The notes under the pieces were generated by a model, which did not search any database, was not told the DNA's origin, and saw nothing but the letters and a program-made list of their open reading frames with translations. Made by a program: the position numbers and the translations under genes. From NCBI RefSeq assembly GCF_030253575.1, contig NC_080561.1:2360001-2424000 (forward strand): a DNA stretch of 64,000 nucleotides, given 5' to 3'. Below, in pieces: positions 1-11,427 of this stretch. This stretch comes from Rhododendron vialii (taxonomy: Eukaryota > Streptophyta > Magnoliopsida > Ericales > Ericaceae). The first letter of the stretch is position 1, and the number at the start of each line of letters is the position of its first letter.

Positions 1-764
1 GATTACTTTTCAAAATGGGTGGAAGCCGAGCCATTAGTCACAACGACTGAAGCAGACGTTCGTCGATTCGTTTGGAGGAACATCGTCACGAGGTTCGGCG
101 TGCCTTACTCGTTTCGGATAACGGCTCCCAATTCGTGGGCAAAGAGTTAACTGGACTCTGTGCTGAGTTCGGAATTAGATTCTTCAATTCAACCCCATCC
201 TACCCCCAAGGCAACGGCCAGGCCGAAGCCACGAACAAGACTGTCTGCGCTGGTATCAAACGTCGGCTGGACTCTAAACGAGGAAAATGGGCTGAAGAAC
301 TGCCTCGGGTCCTTTGGGCCTATCGCTCCACTCCAAGACGTTCCACTGGCCAAACTCCCTTTGCAATGGCCTTCGGCATGGAGGCTGTCATCCCACTCAA
401 ATCAAGGTTCCCAACCCTGCGCACTGAAACTTTTGATTCAGAAACCAACAATGATGCAGTGGCAACCGAGCTTATTTTAGCCGAAGAAAAGCGAGACGAT
501 GCTCAGCTCAAGTTAGCCAACTATCAGCAGGAAGTCGCTCGGGGCTACAATCGAAGCGTAAGGCTTAAGAAGTTCAGAATCGACGACTGGGTCTGGCGGA
601 AGGTTATCCGAGCCAACCAGAAGACAAAATTCAAACCGAATTGGGAAGGACCTTACAGGGTGATTAAAGAGGTCGGCAATGGCTCGTATAAGTTAGAAGA
701 CAAAGAAGGAAGGGAAATTGAGAACCTCTGGAACGCTCTGAACCTCAGGAAGGCCTACCTTTGA
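1..764 (+). pseudogene. Tat-type integrase, C-terminal part (fossil)
   Basis: The translation shows the integrase core and C-terminal domain of a Ty3/gypsy polymerase: a KWVEAEPL start, the catalytic-domain blocks VSDNGSQF and YPQGNGQAEATNK, then WAYRSTPRRSTGQTPFAMAFG and the GPYRVIKEVGNGSYKLED tail typical of plant gypsy integrases. In the living family this enzyme inserts element cDNA into the chromosome. It is the end of a pol gene that begins before the window, and it is followed by the non-coding 3' part of the same element. The identification is secure. Activity is not implied. Confidence 0.9.
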
Positions 765-1041
765 AGTCTCTCATCGGTCTCAATCTATCACAGCAGCCCT
801 CAAGTCTATTACTTTTCTCTTTCAAAAATACTGTACTTGTTTTGACCATCTTTATTTAATGGAAAGTCTATCCTACTTCTGAAGCATCAATGTTCTCTAC
901 ATTTGATTACAATGTACAAACTTCGATCGCTATAAGCTCGGTATTCTGACAATTACAGCTACGTTCGGATTTCTTTACTACAAACACGTTATGGCTCGGA
1001 CAATTTGATTTCCAGCCACGACTCGATCAATCATATTGGTT

Positions 1042-1363
1042 CGGCTATGTTCATAATTTGACTTGAACAAATTGCCACTTCAAATATTTACTTAACATAT
1101 TACCTTGGTACAAGGCTGGCATTTTGAGCCGAGCCTTATACCAGCGTAGGGGCTGTTACAAGTAAATCATAAACAACTCGGACAACTTGAAGTCCAAACA
1201 CAAAACAATAGATGAACCTGAAAGTTTGTCCTCAGCACGGCTATGTTCATAATTTGACTTGAACTAAATGGCCACATCAAACAATTACTCCACCTATTAC
1301 CTTGGCATAAGACTGGCATTTTGAGCCGAGCCTTACACCAAAGTAGGGGCTATCATGAGTAAT
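1042..1363 (+). repeat. 196-bp-period duplicated segment inside the Tat element
   Basis: Two copies of a block of about 125 bp start at 1042 and 1238, a period of 196 bp. Both begin cggctatgttcataatttga and both contain ggctggcattttgagccgag or a close variant, followed by a gtaggggct box. They lie between the integrase end and the antisense ORF region. This is an internal duplication of the untranslated part of the element, with no coding meaning seen. Confidence 0.75.
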
Positions 1364-1668
1364 TACCAAAACCTTGAAAACAAGCCAAGGTTGCTTGACC
1401 TTCGGCGGCCAAAATCAGAAAATATTTCTAAGGCATAGAGAAATATTCAGTACAGTAACAAAGTTGAGAATTTCTTCTAAGTCATTAAAACATAAACTTG
1501 AAATTCAGAAACTCCTACCAAGAGGGCTCGGCTTGGTAAAACGTTCGATGCCGACCCCCCTTAAAACTATTACATCTGGCATGGCAAAATTCCAAATGTT
1601 CGGTGCCATCCAGTCCAAAAAACAAAGTTCAAAATACTCAGAAACAAAATAAAAACTTAAGGAAAATC

Positions 1669-4108
1669 CTAAGCTGGAGTATCTTCAGCAACTTTGTCTT
1701 GAGCCTTGGGATGGCTCTCATCATCTCCAGCCTTCTCTTGTTGATTGGCCACAGGCGCTTCAATCATCTTTTCGTCTTCATCCTCGGGAGGCAAGGGGTG
1801 GCATTCCTCTTCAGTATAAGGAAGGTCAAGATCAGGCACGGTTGGCTCAGGCAGCTGCTTAAGGAAGCCAGACTCGAGCTGAATTGCCATTACACTAGCC
1901 ATTGCGTCGGCACCGGCAGCATATCCCAGCCTGAAGAAGTCAGGTAGCCGAGCTTCAAGCTCGTCATTGACCATCCTATGAGCAACCTGGGTGTACTCTA
2001 GGGTGGCTCTTTGAATCCCGGCCTCATAACCACGGGCGTCGGCAGCTGTAATCTTCTATTTCTCCTCCCCCTTCAGCTTTTTCACTTTGGCCTCAGCAGT
2101 CTCGGCGGCGACCCTCATCTCAGCAAGCTCCTTCTTCAACCGTTCCATCTCGACCTCCTCGTCCTTGACCTGCTGCTCCGAGATCCTAAACTTGGTTCGC
2201 CAGGAATCTCGGTCAGACCTATACCTCTCCCGTTCGGCAGAGACTTTGGAAGCTTTGTCATACGCCTTCAGCGCAGCTTGCCCAGCCTAATCAAAAGAGC
2301 AAAGTGAAATAAGAGAGGAAATAAATAGGAAAAAGATAGAGAAGAGAAAGAAGGGAACAAACCTGAACGAGATAAGAACACATCTCACCAAGACCTGGAA
2401 GGAGGTCGGTTGGAACCTGATCATAATCCCTCGGCAGGGCCAGCCCCCTCAGAAGTGTGATAGCAAGGTTCGGCTCTTCTTTGACTGAGTCGTTCTGAAG
2501 GAGAACCCTGCCATCAGGCATAGTGTACGAAGGGCTGAACTGGCGACGGACGGCGGCCTCGGTGGCTGGATCAGTAAGATCGATATGTGGTTCAACAAGA
2601 TTCCCCTGATCCTTTGATAAAGGGGCTGGAACTGTGTCAAGTGGCACAGATTGAGAAATGGTCGGCAGAACAATGTCCTCTGACGTTTTCTGTCTTTTCT
2701 CCTTCTGACCCTGCTGCTCAGAAGAGCTTCGGCTTCGGCTTCGGCCAAGATTAGCCGACTTTGTTGGGATCACAGGCCTTGGAATGTTCCTTCTTGACAT
2801 ATCTTCAAAGGAAGGTTAGAGAAGTTCGGTAGAATCGAACGGAGTAAGCCACTCCTCTGCTGTAAATCCAATCTTCGGCAATTTCACTCCCCCCTGTTGC
2901 CTCTTCTTTCGAATTCCGACGGCGTTGGAGTTTCCCTTCTTCTTTTGTACAGCCTCGGCAGCTGGAGCACTGGATGTCTTTTTCTTGCTCGGAGCGACCT
3001 CTTTCCCTTTTTCCTTCCTCCTCAGCACACCTTTGTAGGAGGGTCGATAATCAAGGAGGGTCGGAGCGTGACGGCAAACCTGAGCAAGCAGCGTCTCGCT
3101 CGCCTTCCCCCGAGAGTTGGTGTTGAGAACCTTGGAAATTGGGCCGAGCTCTGCAAACACAACAAAAACCAATCAAGAAATACCCTTAGCAGCAAAGAAG
3201 ACAAAAGTATAAACCTAATAAAAGAATTGAGCACGTTCGGTCTTATTACCTCTCGTATCAGCCACTTTCGAAACAGCATACCGACGGAGACCGTCGCCGA
3301 ACTCGAAGTTTCCATGCACTTCGAGGTAAAAATCAGCCCATTTGTCGGTATCCGAAAGTCCGTCTATCAGTGGTTCCTTTTTGGGACGCGTCGACAAATA
3401 CCGACGGCCAAATTTGCCATGTCTGGACATGGTGTATGTAAAAAACAGGTCGGTCGGGGTAAAGTCTAGGTCCTGGCTCTCGATCAGAGCTATCACCGAC
3501 ATGATAATACGGTAACTATTTATTGCAAGCTGGTGAGGGGCCAGGCTGAACTTCCAGGGGATCTCCCTAAGGAAAGGATGTAAAGGGAACCGAAGTCCGG
3601 CCTCGCAGATTGCCATTAGAGGCACTGTTATATGCTCGGGACGGTGATCCCTATGGTCTTTTATGTCAGTGCTCTTAACTCTATGAATCAGAACATCGTC
3701 TGGAATATTGTATTTCGTTCGGAATGCTGCGTACTCCCCAGGGCTGCCACTGAAATAGTGAGCGTAAGGACATAGCAAGCCCTTGTCAAAAAGGTCGGCG
3801 TCGCTCGGAGCCGATGTTGAAGCTTCGGCTCCTGACATAAGCCTTGACTTGGCTTCTTGCCCCACCTGTGGCTCGGTTTCAGATTGGGTTTCTGGGGAGA
3901 AACTTATCTCGGGCTCCGTAAGGAAGTCGTCGGCGGCATACTCATAATCGCCCTCGGCGTTAGAGTCGTCGGATACAGGAGAAGTCGCCGACATCCTTGT
4001 TGAAGTTGATTCAATCGCTCGGCCACTTCTCAACCTACGCAGCTCGAGAAGTTCGCTGATGAATTGACGATCGGATTCGGTTTCCAAGCAATCCGAGTCT
4101 GAAGACAC
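1669..4108 (-). pseudogene. Antisense extra ORF (aORF) region of the first Tat element
   Basis: On the minus strand, open frames run in order 4108-3215, 3172-2816, 2800-2291 and 1974-1669. The first (about 297 aa) starts MSSDSDCLETES, is acidic and Ser-rich, and then has a conserved-looking globular part containing CPYAHYFSGSPGEYAAFRTK and GLRFPLHPFLREIPW. Such blocks are annotated in plant genomes as putative plant transposon proteins and occur as antisense ORFs in Tat-lineage elements, where splicing of the antisense transcript is known. The later segments are Lys/Arg- and coiled-coil-rich. Function is unknown in the family. This copy is treated as a fossil. Confidence 0.7.
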
Positions 4109-4916
4109 GTCGATGACCTCGTGAGCCAGACCTAGGAAAAGAATAGAAGGGTATTAAGCAGTTGAAATCTGCGTCGGCAAAGAAAACTGTTTGGAAGTTC
4201 GGTTCATCTTATCGGCTCACGAGTCATAGGCTAACCGATAATGGGCTCTGAATTTCTTCCTACGTTCGGCAAATCAGAGAATTGGGGACCGTTCGGTTAT
4301 TGATCCCCATCAGAAGAAATCGTTCAGCGAGCCCTAGACATCCTATGGGGGCTCGGAAGAACAAGATGAGTTCAGGGATGAACATCATCATTTTTCCTAG
4401 TATTCTACTGTTCCTACAGTACAAAAAACCCCCCAAAACCCCAGAAAATGTGCATGAAAAGAAAGGGAAAAAGTGAAACAATAGGAATCGATGACATACC
4501 TGAAGATTTCTGTTGGAATAAGGCTTGAAGTTGAAGTTCTGGATTCGAATCGAATTTTGAAACGGGGTTGTAGAGAGAGAAGCTCCAAGCGTTAAAGAGA
4601 GAAAGTGCAGAAGAACTTTCTCTCTCCTCCTTCACCGGTATTTATAAACGAAGCGGGGCTTTTCGAATTTCCCGCCCATCATTTCACCGCCGATCCCCTC
4701 GCCAACCACTACGTGACATGTGGCGACTGAAGTCCTTACCCATGCCAGCCGTCTCCTCGTTTGCCAAGACATCCTTTCAACTGACACACCCGTTCAAATT
4801 CTCGACAGCTGTCACCTTATGTGGGGCTCGGATTAATCTGTCGCAGGTTCAAGCTCGGCCAAATCTTAAATCAACCCAAACCAATTAAAGAGCTTCGGCA
4901 TGGGTTGAGGGGCTAT

Positions 4917-5590
4917 TGTAGCAGGCCGAGCAAATGGCTCGAGCAGCTTCCGGACGTGACCCAGTATTCCTTTCAACTCCAAGACATCTTTCTTTGGACG
5001 TTTGGAGCCGAGGGTCCCGCTAATTACCACTTCCCTTAATGCTCCATTCCCTGCACCTACTCGGGGTGGAGGATACGTTCATTTGGATAGCTGCCGAAGG
5101 TCCCACAACATGCTCGGTGCCGAGCGAAGCTTGGCCGACGATCCAGCTCATCCGCATCAGAACAGTAACCATGGCAATGATGATGGTCGTGACATCATCC
5201 AAACGGTTATGGGAACAATGATGGTGGCACGTGAAGGTGCCAGCTCATCATGAAAACGGTTGTAAAATCCTAAACGTGATGCAACAGTGACATCAGCCGA
5301 CGCGTGTTGAGTGTTGGTGCAATCTTGGAGACCAAGCTAAGGGTTCCCTATAAATATCCCATTATGCCTATTTGGAAGGAGTACGCTCAAACGAAACCCT
5401 AGCTCTCATTTCCTAACTCTTCCTTGCAAGCAAACTGACTCTTGCACCGGAGGGCCATCCCGGAGAACCTCCGGCGTGGTCTCTTAGTCGTGCTTCGTTT
5501 TGCAGGACTGAGCAAGGAGCCAGGAGCCAGGAGCTAATTTCGAACCAACATTCTGAAAGTACGAACCATCCGGAACGGAGCCCCCACACA
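4917..5590 (+). repeat. 3' LTR of the first Tat element
   Basis: A purine-rich stretch (ggttgaggggc) precedes a TGTAGCAGG start at 4917, as expected for a polypurine tract and LTR start. A TATA-like box (tataaatatccc) lies near 5350, and the LTR appears to end in cccccacaca near 5590. The partner LTR is outside the window, so both ends are inferred from signals and not from a paired comparison. Confidence 0.65.
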
Positions 5591-7029
5591 GTGTTTTCTC
5601 TTTATGTCAGCAATTTTTGTGTGTAGTTGAATTGACCGGGCTAAGTAATCTTGACAAGTAAATATGAAGCCCTAAACATTCCATAGCATCAAAACCTTAC
5701 ATGGTGTATTTGTAAGAATTCACATCTTATAATCAACCCCAAATAGGCACCAACCTAATATGAATAGAAAGTAATCTATAGTGCTACATCAGTCATTTTT
5801 GATTATTACATGATTAGGAAAAAGTTTTGTCTTGTTGGAAATGTTGTTTTAAATGCATATAATGAAGTAACCTAAAGAAGTTGTTCGGCGCTTTGAAGGA
5901 AACTATTTTTTTTTGCATTTCTAAATCCTTATTTTATACAGAAATGAATTACTCTAACAAAGAGGAAGTTCCTCTTAAGGATAAATGATTTTAAATTACT
6001 CTGACATGTTCCCTGGATAAATAGCAACTGATACTCCTTCATCGCCAAAGCGGCACAATATTATAGTGTACTAAATGTTTCAATGAAATGAAACAATGGA
6101 ACCACCACCCAAAACTGTTCAGAAATTAAATCAAACAGTTAGTGCACATGACAGTCGGTGTTTTAAAAGCCCTCAAATCCTATAGTTCGAGCACGCATAA
6201 TTTTTTTTTATTTTTATGTGGGTCCTAAAGGGGCAGGACGTTCTAAAATCCAACACCAACTAAAGTTGCATAATTGCACTGTACAATTGGTGTGCATTAT
6301 GCTGTCATCCATTTGGAAGCACGGGAATAAAACAATAATAAACCCTTTAATTATCCTAGGATACAAAAGGACCATTCAAAATATAATAAACACAAAACAG
6401 AGGCTTGAGTAAATTCTTCAGAGTTCAGAAGATTAAATTCACACGGGTGAAAAGCCCCAAACCATTCTCACGGCTATAGCTATACCAGAAAAAGATGCAA
6501 CCACTTGTGATCATATAGACATATCGAAGATGGAAGAAAATAGGAGAATGGTCTCAGTTCCCATAGAAACCAACTTGGGCGCACCACTGTGTGGAACTGA
6601 TCTCATACCTAAAACTGAGGTCACTAATGTAAATACAACAACTCCCCTTTTTTGGTACTTAGGAGGGTAGGAAGTTTTTTTAATCCAACACCAATTAAAG
6701 TTGTGTAATTCTATGGAGTAGTTGGTGTGCGTTATGCTATGATTCTTTAGGAAAGCAAAGTTAAATGCAGATGGGTGTATGTATATAGATAGAGATGGGG
6801 TTAGACAATTGTTTAAGTTGCACTTACGGGTTAATTCTTTTCAGCTGCCGAATGTCAGGCGGTATGGAGGTATAGTGGGTGTTTGAATTGCAGGAGGTCG
6901 TCCGGGGGCGGAAACTCTGGCGATCCGGGTAAGTACAGCGGAATTTGGGTGTTTGGAGATGGAAATGAAGATGGAGGTGTGGGCGGAATGGGGTTTGGGT
7001 GGGTTTGCATTTGGAGCGGTGGGGAGCAT
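5591..7029. other. AT-rich intergenic stretch, no gene recognised
   Basis: No convincing coding region. Two diverged copies of a block of about 90 bp occur at about 6255-6320 and 6690-6745, sharing aatccaacaccaa and ttggtgtgc boxes. They may be remnants of one small repeat. At 6841-7029 one strand is open with Pro-rich content and the other is Gly-rich. It could be a gene fragment, but no family is recognised. Confidence 0.4.
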
Positions 7030-7756
7030 AGTTTTAAATCGCGGTATCGGTTGCCGTCGCGGTATATCGGTATCGGTACATATCGGTGATACGTCGCGGG
7101 AATCGGGTGTCTCTGTCGTGAATTTTTAAAAATCATTAGCAACATGTATAAAACTTGAAAAATATACTTTTGCGGCTTTTGCCCCCAACATTGGCTTAAA
7201 TTATCACATTTTAATTAATTTAAGACATGTAATAGCCCATTCTCTTCATGTGAAATATTCGATAATTTATCAAAACCCGCAAGTCAATAAGATTTTACAA
7301 ATTTGAAAATAATATTGCAACATGTGTATTTGTAAAACATGGTGTTTTTCTCTAGTCCCACATTGACAAGTTACAAAACTTCTATCTACTTTAAATAAAT
7401 TTGCACTTTAGTGGGTTTGTGAATGAGGATTCAAGGAGAGGTCTCAAACGCTCAGGAAAATGGACGGCAATTTTGGAAAATAGATTCGGAAACTAGTTAA
7501 CCGGATGCGCGTCACGAGTTATTCGCGCATGGGGGGTGCAAATTCGGGATTTGAGCCTCGCGGACGCACTGCGGTTAAGCCCACATTTTGCTAAAATTCT
7601 GAAACGTTTTTTTCCCGAACCGGTCCACAAAAATCCGTTGCAGACCGATACGTATCGGAAATCGGCCGGTTCACCTGTGATTTACAGTCTCCCCATTGTA
7701 CCGGCCTATATCCGAATCGGAACCCTCAAATTCCGGTACGAACCAGCTGATACAGT
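7030..7756. repeat. Unclassified dispersed-type repeat with 'tatcgg' ends
   Basis: The stretch starts with many tatcgg-type motifs (gcggtatcggttgccgtcgc and relatives, 7040-7090) and ends with related gatacgtatcggaaatcggc and tccgaatcgg motifs (7645-7740). The interior is AT-rich and contains tctagtcccacattgacaag. The layout resembles a non-autonomous element, but no clean terminal repeat or target duplication could be placed. Confidence 0.4.
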
Positions 7757-7820
7757 CTTGAAGAAATGAACTAAGAACTCCATTAATGGTCTCCAAGCTT
7801 TCTTAGTTCATTTCTTCAAG
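7757..7820. repeat. Perfect 21-bp hairpin
   Basis: The arm at 7757-7777 (begins cttgaagaaatgaactaag) is exactly complementary to the arm at 7800-7820 (ends gttcatttcttcaag), separated by 22 nt. It lies at the junction between the tatcgg repeat and an LTR-like repeat. It could be a foldback end, a structured RNA region or a junction artefact. No T-run typical of a bacterial terminator is involved. Confidence 0.8.
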
Positions 7821-7849
7821 AACACTAGTAAGTACTTCTCGTTTGTTCT

Positions 7850-8570
7850 TTTCTAGTTTATTAAAGTTGTTTGTACGGACTAGATCCTTGGTAATATCAA
7901 GTTTATTTTCGATTTCTTCGGTTAAATTTCATGTCTTGTTTTTATGCTTTCTTCTATGCTTTAAATATGTGTGAGTAGTCGTTAGACTGAGTCTCGGGAT
8001 ATACTCTTTCTCGAGGACTTAGGTTGTCATTTGGTTCTTGAATCATCGGGCTTAAAAGCATGATTTTCGGAATAGAACTTAACTTGCATTTTTGGTCTAA
8101 ACAAGGGGTGTTAACTCCTTGATAAGATGTTTAGTCAAGCGGTCTTGGTAAGCAGCTTTCCGATGGCTCGTGGCCTCCTATGTGTTCGACAAATATTAAA
8201 AACAAGTTAGTTCGTCTCCGTTTAATCACATCTTTCGTTAAATGTAGTCATTAAAGCTAAATTCTCCGGGTGTGAGCACGCGGTCGTGACTCTTGCTTGA
8301 GTTATAATCGAGAACCGGTAACGGCCTAAGTCAAGGGTTAGACGATCCCTAGACTTACCTCTTTTAGTTTATAAAGCTCTTTTCTAATCTGTTGCTTTAG
8401 CCTTTCCACCATTCAAAGCAAAACCAAGTTGACCGTCTTAAATGCCACAAACCACCATATAAAACCTACAATCTGATTAAGTTATATTCGAATTCCCTGT
8501 GGTACGATCCCGCTCTTACCGGTTTATTATGCTACCGACGATCTAGCCCTACGCTTGGGGTTTTTCTCAA
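7850..8570 (+). repeat. LTR-like non-coding repeat, copy a
   Basis: This segment ends with a diagnostic block, gtggtacgatcccgctctta then ccggtttattatgctaccga then agccctacgcttgggg. Related blocks occur at 35095-35180 (+) and 21600-21680 (minus strand). It has no coding potential. The shared block and the LTR-like ends of the 21.6-22.9 kb copy suggest fragments of one retrotransposon LTR or leader family. A LINE abuts its right side. Confidence 0.5.
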
Positions 8571-8589
8571 CCTTATTTGAAGGCGAGGT

Positions 8590-9235
8590 TCAGAGGCCAA
8601 GCAACTACCTTCTCTCATTTCTCAGGAGCAATCTGCCTTTATTAAGGGCCGTCAGATCCACGATAACATCATCATTGCTCACGAAGTATTTCACTACATT
8701 AAACACAAGAAGAAAGGCCCCAAAGCTCTCATGGCTTTGAAGCTGGACTTGAGTAAGGCCTATGATAGAGTGAGATGGAGTTTCCTGGAAGACACAATGC
8801 GTATCGTGGGCTTCAATGATAGATGGATTAATTGGGTAATGCACTGTGTTACTACAGTTAATTTCTCGATTATGGCAAATGGCAAAAAAAGCAGCTGAGG
8901 TCACACCATCTAGAGGCTTGAGGCAAGGGGACCCTCTTTCTCCTTACCTTTTCCTCCTGCAGATTCTCTATCTTCCTTACTGTCTCCAGCTGTTTCAAAC
9001 AGAGAATTGGGGGGAATTCGTGTTAGGAATAGAGGGCCTGTTCTTTCTCATCTTCTCTTTGCGGATGATTCGTTGGTACTCTCGGAAGCAAATCTAAAGA
9101 ATTGAGAGAAGGGAAAGTAGATTTTGAATATGTTTGGTGAAGCATCTGGAGAAGAAATTAATTTCCAAAAGTCAGAAATTTTATTCTCTCCTAATACCCC
9201 AAAGGACCTCCAGCAGGAGTTGACAGAGAAGTTTC
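8590..9235 (+). pseudogene. LINE reverse transcriptase, N-terminal part
   Basis: The translation contains SLISQEQSAFIKGRQIHDNI, ALKLDLSKAYDRVRWSFLED and GLRQGDPLSPYLF, then a separate frame with LLFADDSLVLSEANLKN and EEINFQKSEILFSPNTPKDL. These are RT motifs of plant L1-type elements, including the catalytic FADD box. The reading frame shifts between GLRQGDPLSP and FADD. The end near 9235 is the left inversion junction. Confidence 0.85.
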
Positions 9236-9239
9236 CAGA

Positions 9240-10070
9240 ACGGGAGTGTACCCAGATTAGCTTATCTCCACCTCCTGACCAAGAGATAGGCATCGACTTA
9301 ATGGCATTCCCCACCTCCCAAGGAAATAGAGAGTCAATTTTTTCCTCATCCCATAACCTACCACTGTCTAGAAGTAAATCACCAACAGTTGATAGAGGTT
9401 CGTCATTGTTGGGGTCCGAAAGAATAGGGGACACAAATTCATTATGGATATTTAGCCATTTATCCTCCCAGATATTGATGGACAGTCCATTGCCTACCCT
9501 CCAACGGGATCCCTTCCTTAGTAAATCACCTCCTTCCAACAAGCTAGACCAAATCCATGACAGGGAGGCTCACCTCCTGGCTGTCCAAGGGGAGGAATTT
9601 GGGAAGTAGGACACTTTAAGAACTCTAGCCCAGAGCGCATTGGGTTCTTTTACCATTCTCCAAAACTGCTTAGCTAAGAGAGCAGTATTGAAGGCCTATA
9701 GATCCCTGAAGCCCAAAACTCCTTCCTCTTTTGGACGATTCAGCTCCTTCCAACCAACCCAATGGATCTTGTTGCCTTTTTCCTTGTTCCCCCACCAGAA
9801 ACGACAAATATCAGAGCTTATTTTTTGGCAAAGTGTTTTTGGAAACTTGAAACATGACATAAGGAACGTAGGAATAGCTTGAGCCACATCTTTTATAAGT
9901 ACTTCCTTGCCAGCAAGGTTCATGATCATTTGTTTCCAACCTTGGAGTTTGGTCATAATTCTGTCCCTCACATAGCCAAGGGTTTCTTGCTTTGAATTCC
10001 CCCAACTTGTGGGCACCCCTAAGTACTTAGCCGTCTTTCATAATCCCCATGGCATGCCCATGAAATTAAC
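9240..10070 (-). pseudogene. Inverted LINE segment (RT tail and linker)
   Basis: Read on the minus strand, it begins KTAKYLGVPTSWGNSKQETL near 10035. It continues through WKQMIMNLAGKEVLIKDVAQ and ICRFWWGNKEKGNKIHWVGW to a LEGGDLLRKGSRWRVGNG block, and ends with KLIWVHSRSGNFSV near 9235. In a normal LINE this falls between the FADD palm domain and the zf-RVT domain. The missing follow-on of NFSV (YHLAF...) is found on the + strand at about 10075. That places both inversion junctions within tens of bases. Confidence 0.85.
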
Positions 10071-10074
10071 TGGG

Positions 10075-11124
10075 TACCACCTAGCATTCCAGTCGACCCA
10101 GGAAAAGGATAGGGGGCAAGATAGCTCATCCTCTGAGCTCAATTCAACCTTGTGGAAGAAAATCTGGAATCTTAAATCCCCTCTTGGGTTGAAACACTTC
10201 CTCTGGCGTGTCATTAGAAATGTTGTTTCCACCAAGGAAAACATGTTTGCAAGGAAATGTGCAAAAAGTCCTATATGTGATCTCTATGGATCTGAGATAG
10301 AAACTATTGAACATGTTCTCCTCAGGTGTGAGTGGACAAAAGAGGTTTGGGCAAATAGTAGAATTGAGTTTCCAACACCGGTGAACAGAGTGGTATCTGT
10401 TAAGAAGTGGTTAGTGAGTCTCCTTGTCAAATGGGGAGGCCAATTCTCGGAGAAGATGGGTCTCATTGGCCAAATTTGCTGGGCAATCTGGAAGCAAAGG
10501 AATGAATGGGTCTTCTTGCAGCAAAAGCCTAATGCAAAGGTCATGACTCTTAAGAGGGCTTTGGGTCTTCATGGGGAATTCTTAGCCGCAACTTGTCCTC
10601 AGATAAATGTACCAGCCCGTAATCATGGTGATAGTAATGTCCCGAAGTGGCAACGTCCCCTCAACGGTAGCTGGAAATTTAACTGCGATGGGGCCTTCAA
10701 CCCTTCGGACAAGTCTGCTGCTTTTGCTGTCTTAGTTAGAGATGACAACGGATCAATGGTAGAAATTAACCACGGGAGAATCAGGGTTTCTTCGGCGCTG
10801 GCTGCTGAAGCTTGGGCTATTAGGATTGCAGTGTCAATGGCCCTGGCTTGGGGAAAGAGGGATGTCGTGATTGAATCGGACTGCCAACCCTTGGTCAATA
10901 TGCTCCAACCAAAGTCTGTCTTGAAGAATTGGACCATTCAAGCTTTTCTGGATGATATTTTTTCCTTTTCGGCTAATACAAACTTTGTCTTTAGTTGGTG
11001 TAATCGTCAGGCTAATAGGTGTGCTAACTGGATTGCTTGTAACAGTAGACTAGGAGTTGGTATTCCCCTTGCCCCTTGTAATCTTGCTGATGAGCTCTGC
11101 TCTTTAATCCGTTTGGATCTTTAA
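10075..11124 (+). pseudogene. LINE zf-RVT and RNase H domains
   Basis: The open frame contains the zinc-binding RT-associated domain (LWKKIWNLKSPLGLKHFLWR, then C..C and IEHVLLRCEWTKEVW) followed by a plant LINE RNase H domain. The RNase H part has KFNCDGAFNP, the acidic pair in AAEAWAIRIA, and the VIESDCQPLVNML and FSWCNRQANRCANWIA blocks. It stays open to a stop at 11124. The domain order and 3' position match full-length L1-type elements. This is the best-preserved part of the copy. Confidence 0.9.
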
Positions 11125-11427
11125 TCGAAGATTAGCCTTTCAAAATTTTTTTTGAAACCAGTGGGTTCTTCCACTTCACAAAAATACTTTCGTCCCATAT
11201 TTGAATTTATCTATTTTTTAAAGTAAGAAGTATCTAGTACCTTAAGAAAATGTTACTGCCATTATTTGGTTAGAGGGCGGATATCTAACTATCACATTGT
11301 GATCTCAGATAAATACCGACCATAGTAAAGCTTACAGAACGTTACACCACTTAATTAACCCTGAATATTTGCTAACCAAGAAGAACAAATTACAATTGAA
11401 TGAGAATGTGCACAATTTGTTTGGGGC

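Larger units (their letters stand above)
1..5590 (+). mobile_element. Ty3/gypsy Tat-lineage LTR retrotransposon, 3' part
   Basis: The window opens inside the integrase region of a Tat-lineage Ty3/gypsy element. In order the visible parts are the integrase end (1-764), a non-coding stretch with an internal duplication (1042-1363), a set of antisense open frames (4108 down to 1669), a leader-like stretch, and a 3' LTR (about 4917-5590). The antisense extra ORF between pol and the 3' LTR is a known trait of several Tat-lineage elements. The 5' LTR, gag and most of pol lie outside the window, so no LTR-based age can be given and the target-site duplication cannot be tested. It is a fossil whose completeness cannot be judged here. 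Confidence 0.85.
8580..11150 (+). mobile_element. LINE (L1-type), 5'-truncated, with internal inversion
   Basis: Three collinear pieces of a plant LINE ORF2 are visible. The reverse transcriptase fingers and palm lie on the + strand (8590-9235), with QSAFIKGRQIHDNI, LDLSKAYDRV.W, GLRQGDPLSP and FADDSLVL. The RT tail and the following linker lie on the minus strand (about 10070 down to 9240), with KYLGVPTSWG, WWGNKEKG and RWRVGNGLSINIWEDKW. The zf-RVT and RNase H domains are on the + strand (10075-11124). Joining the order shows that one segment of about 0.83 kb has been inverted in place. The apurinic endonuclease and ORF1 are missing at the 5' end. It is a dead copy. Confidence 0.9.

Noticed and set aside
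7030-7756. Possible host promoter or exon in the tatcgg region
   Set aside because: The word repetition at both ends fits a dispersed repeat better than a gene, and no coding frame persists.
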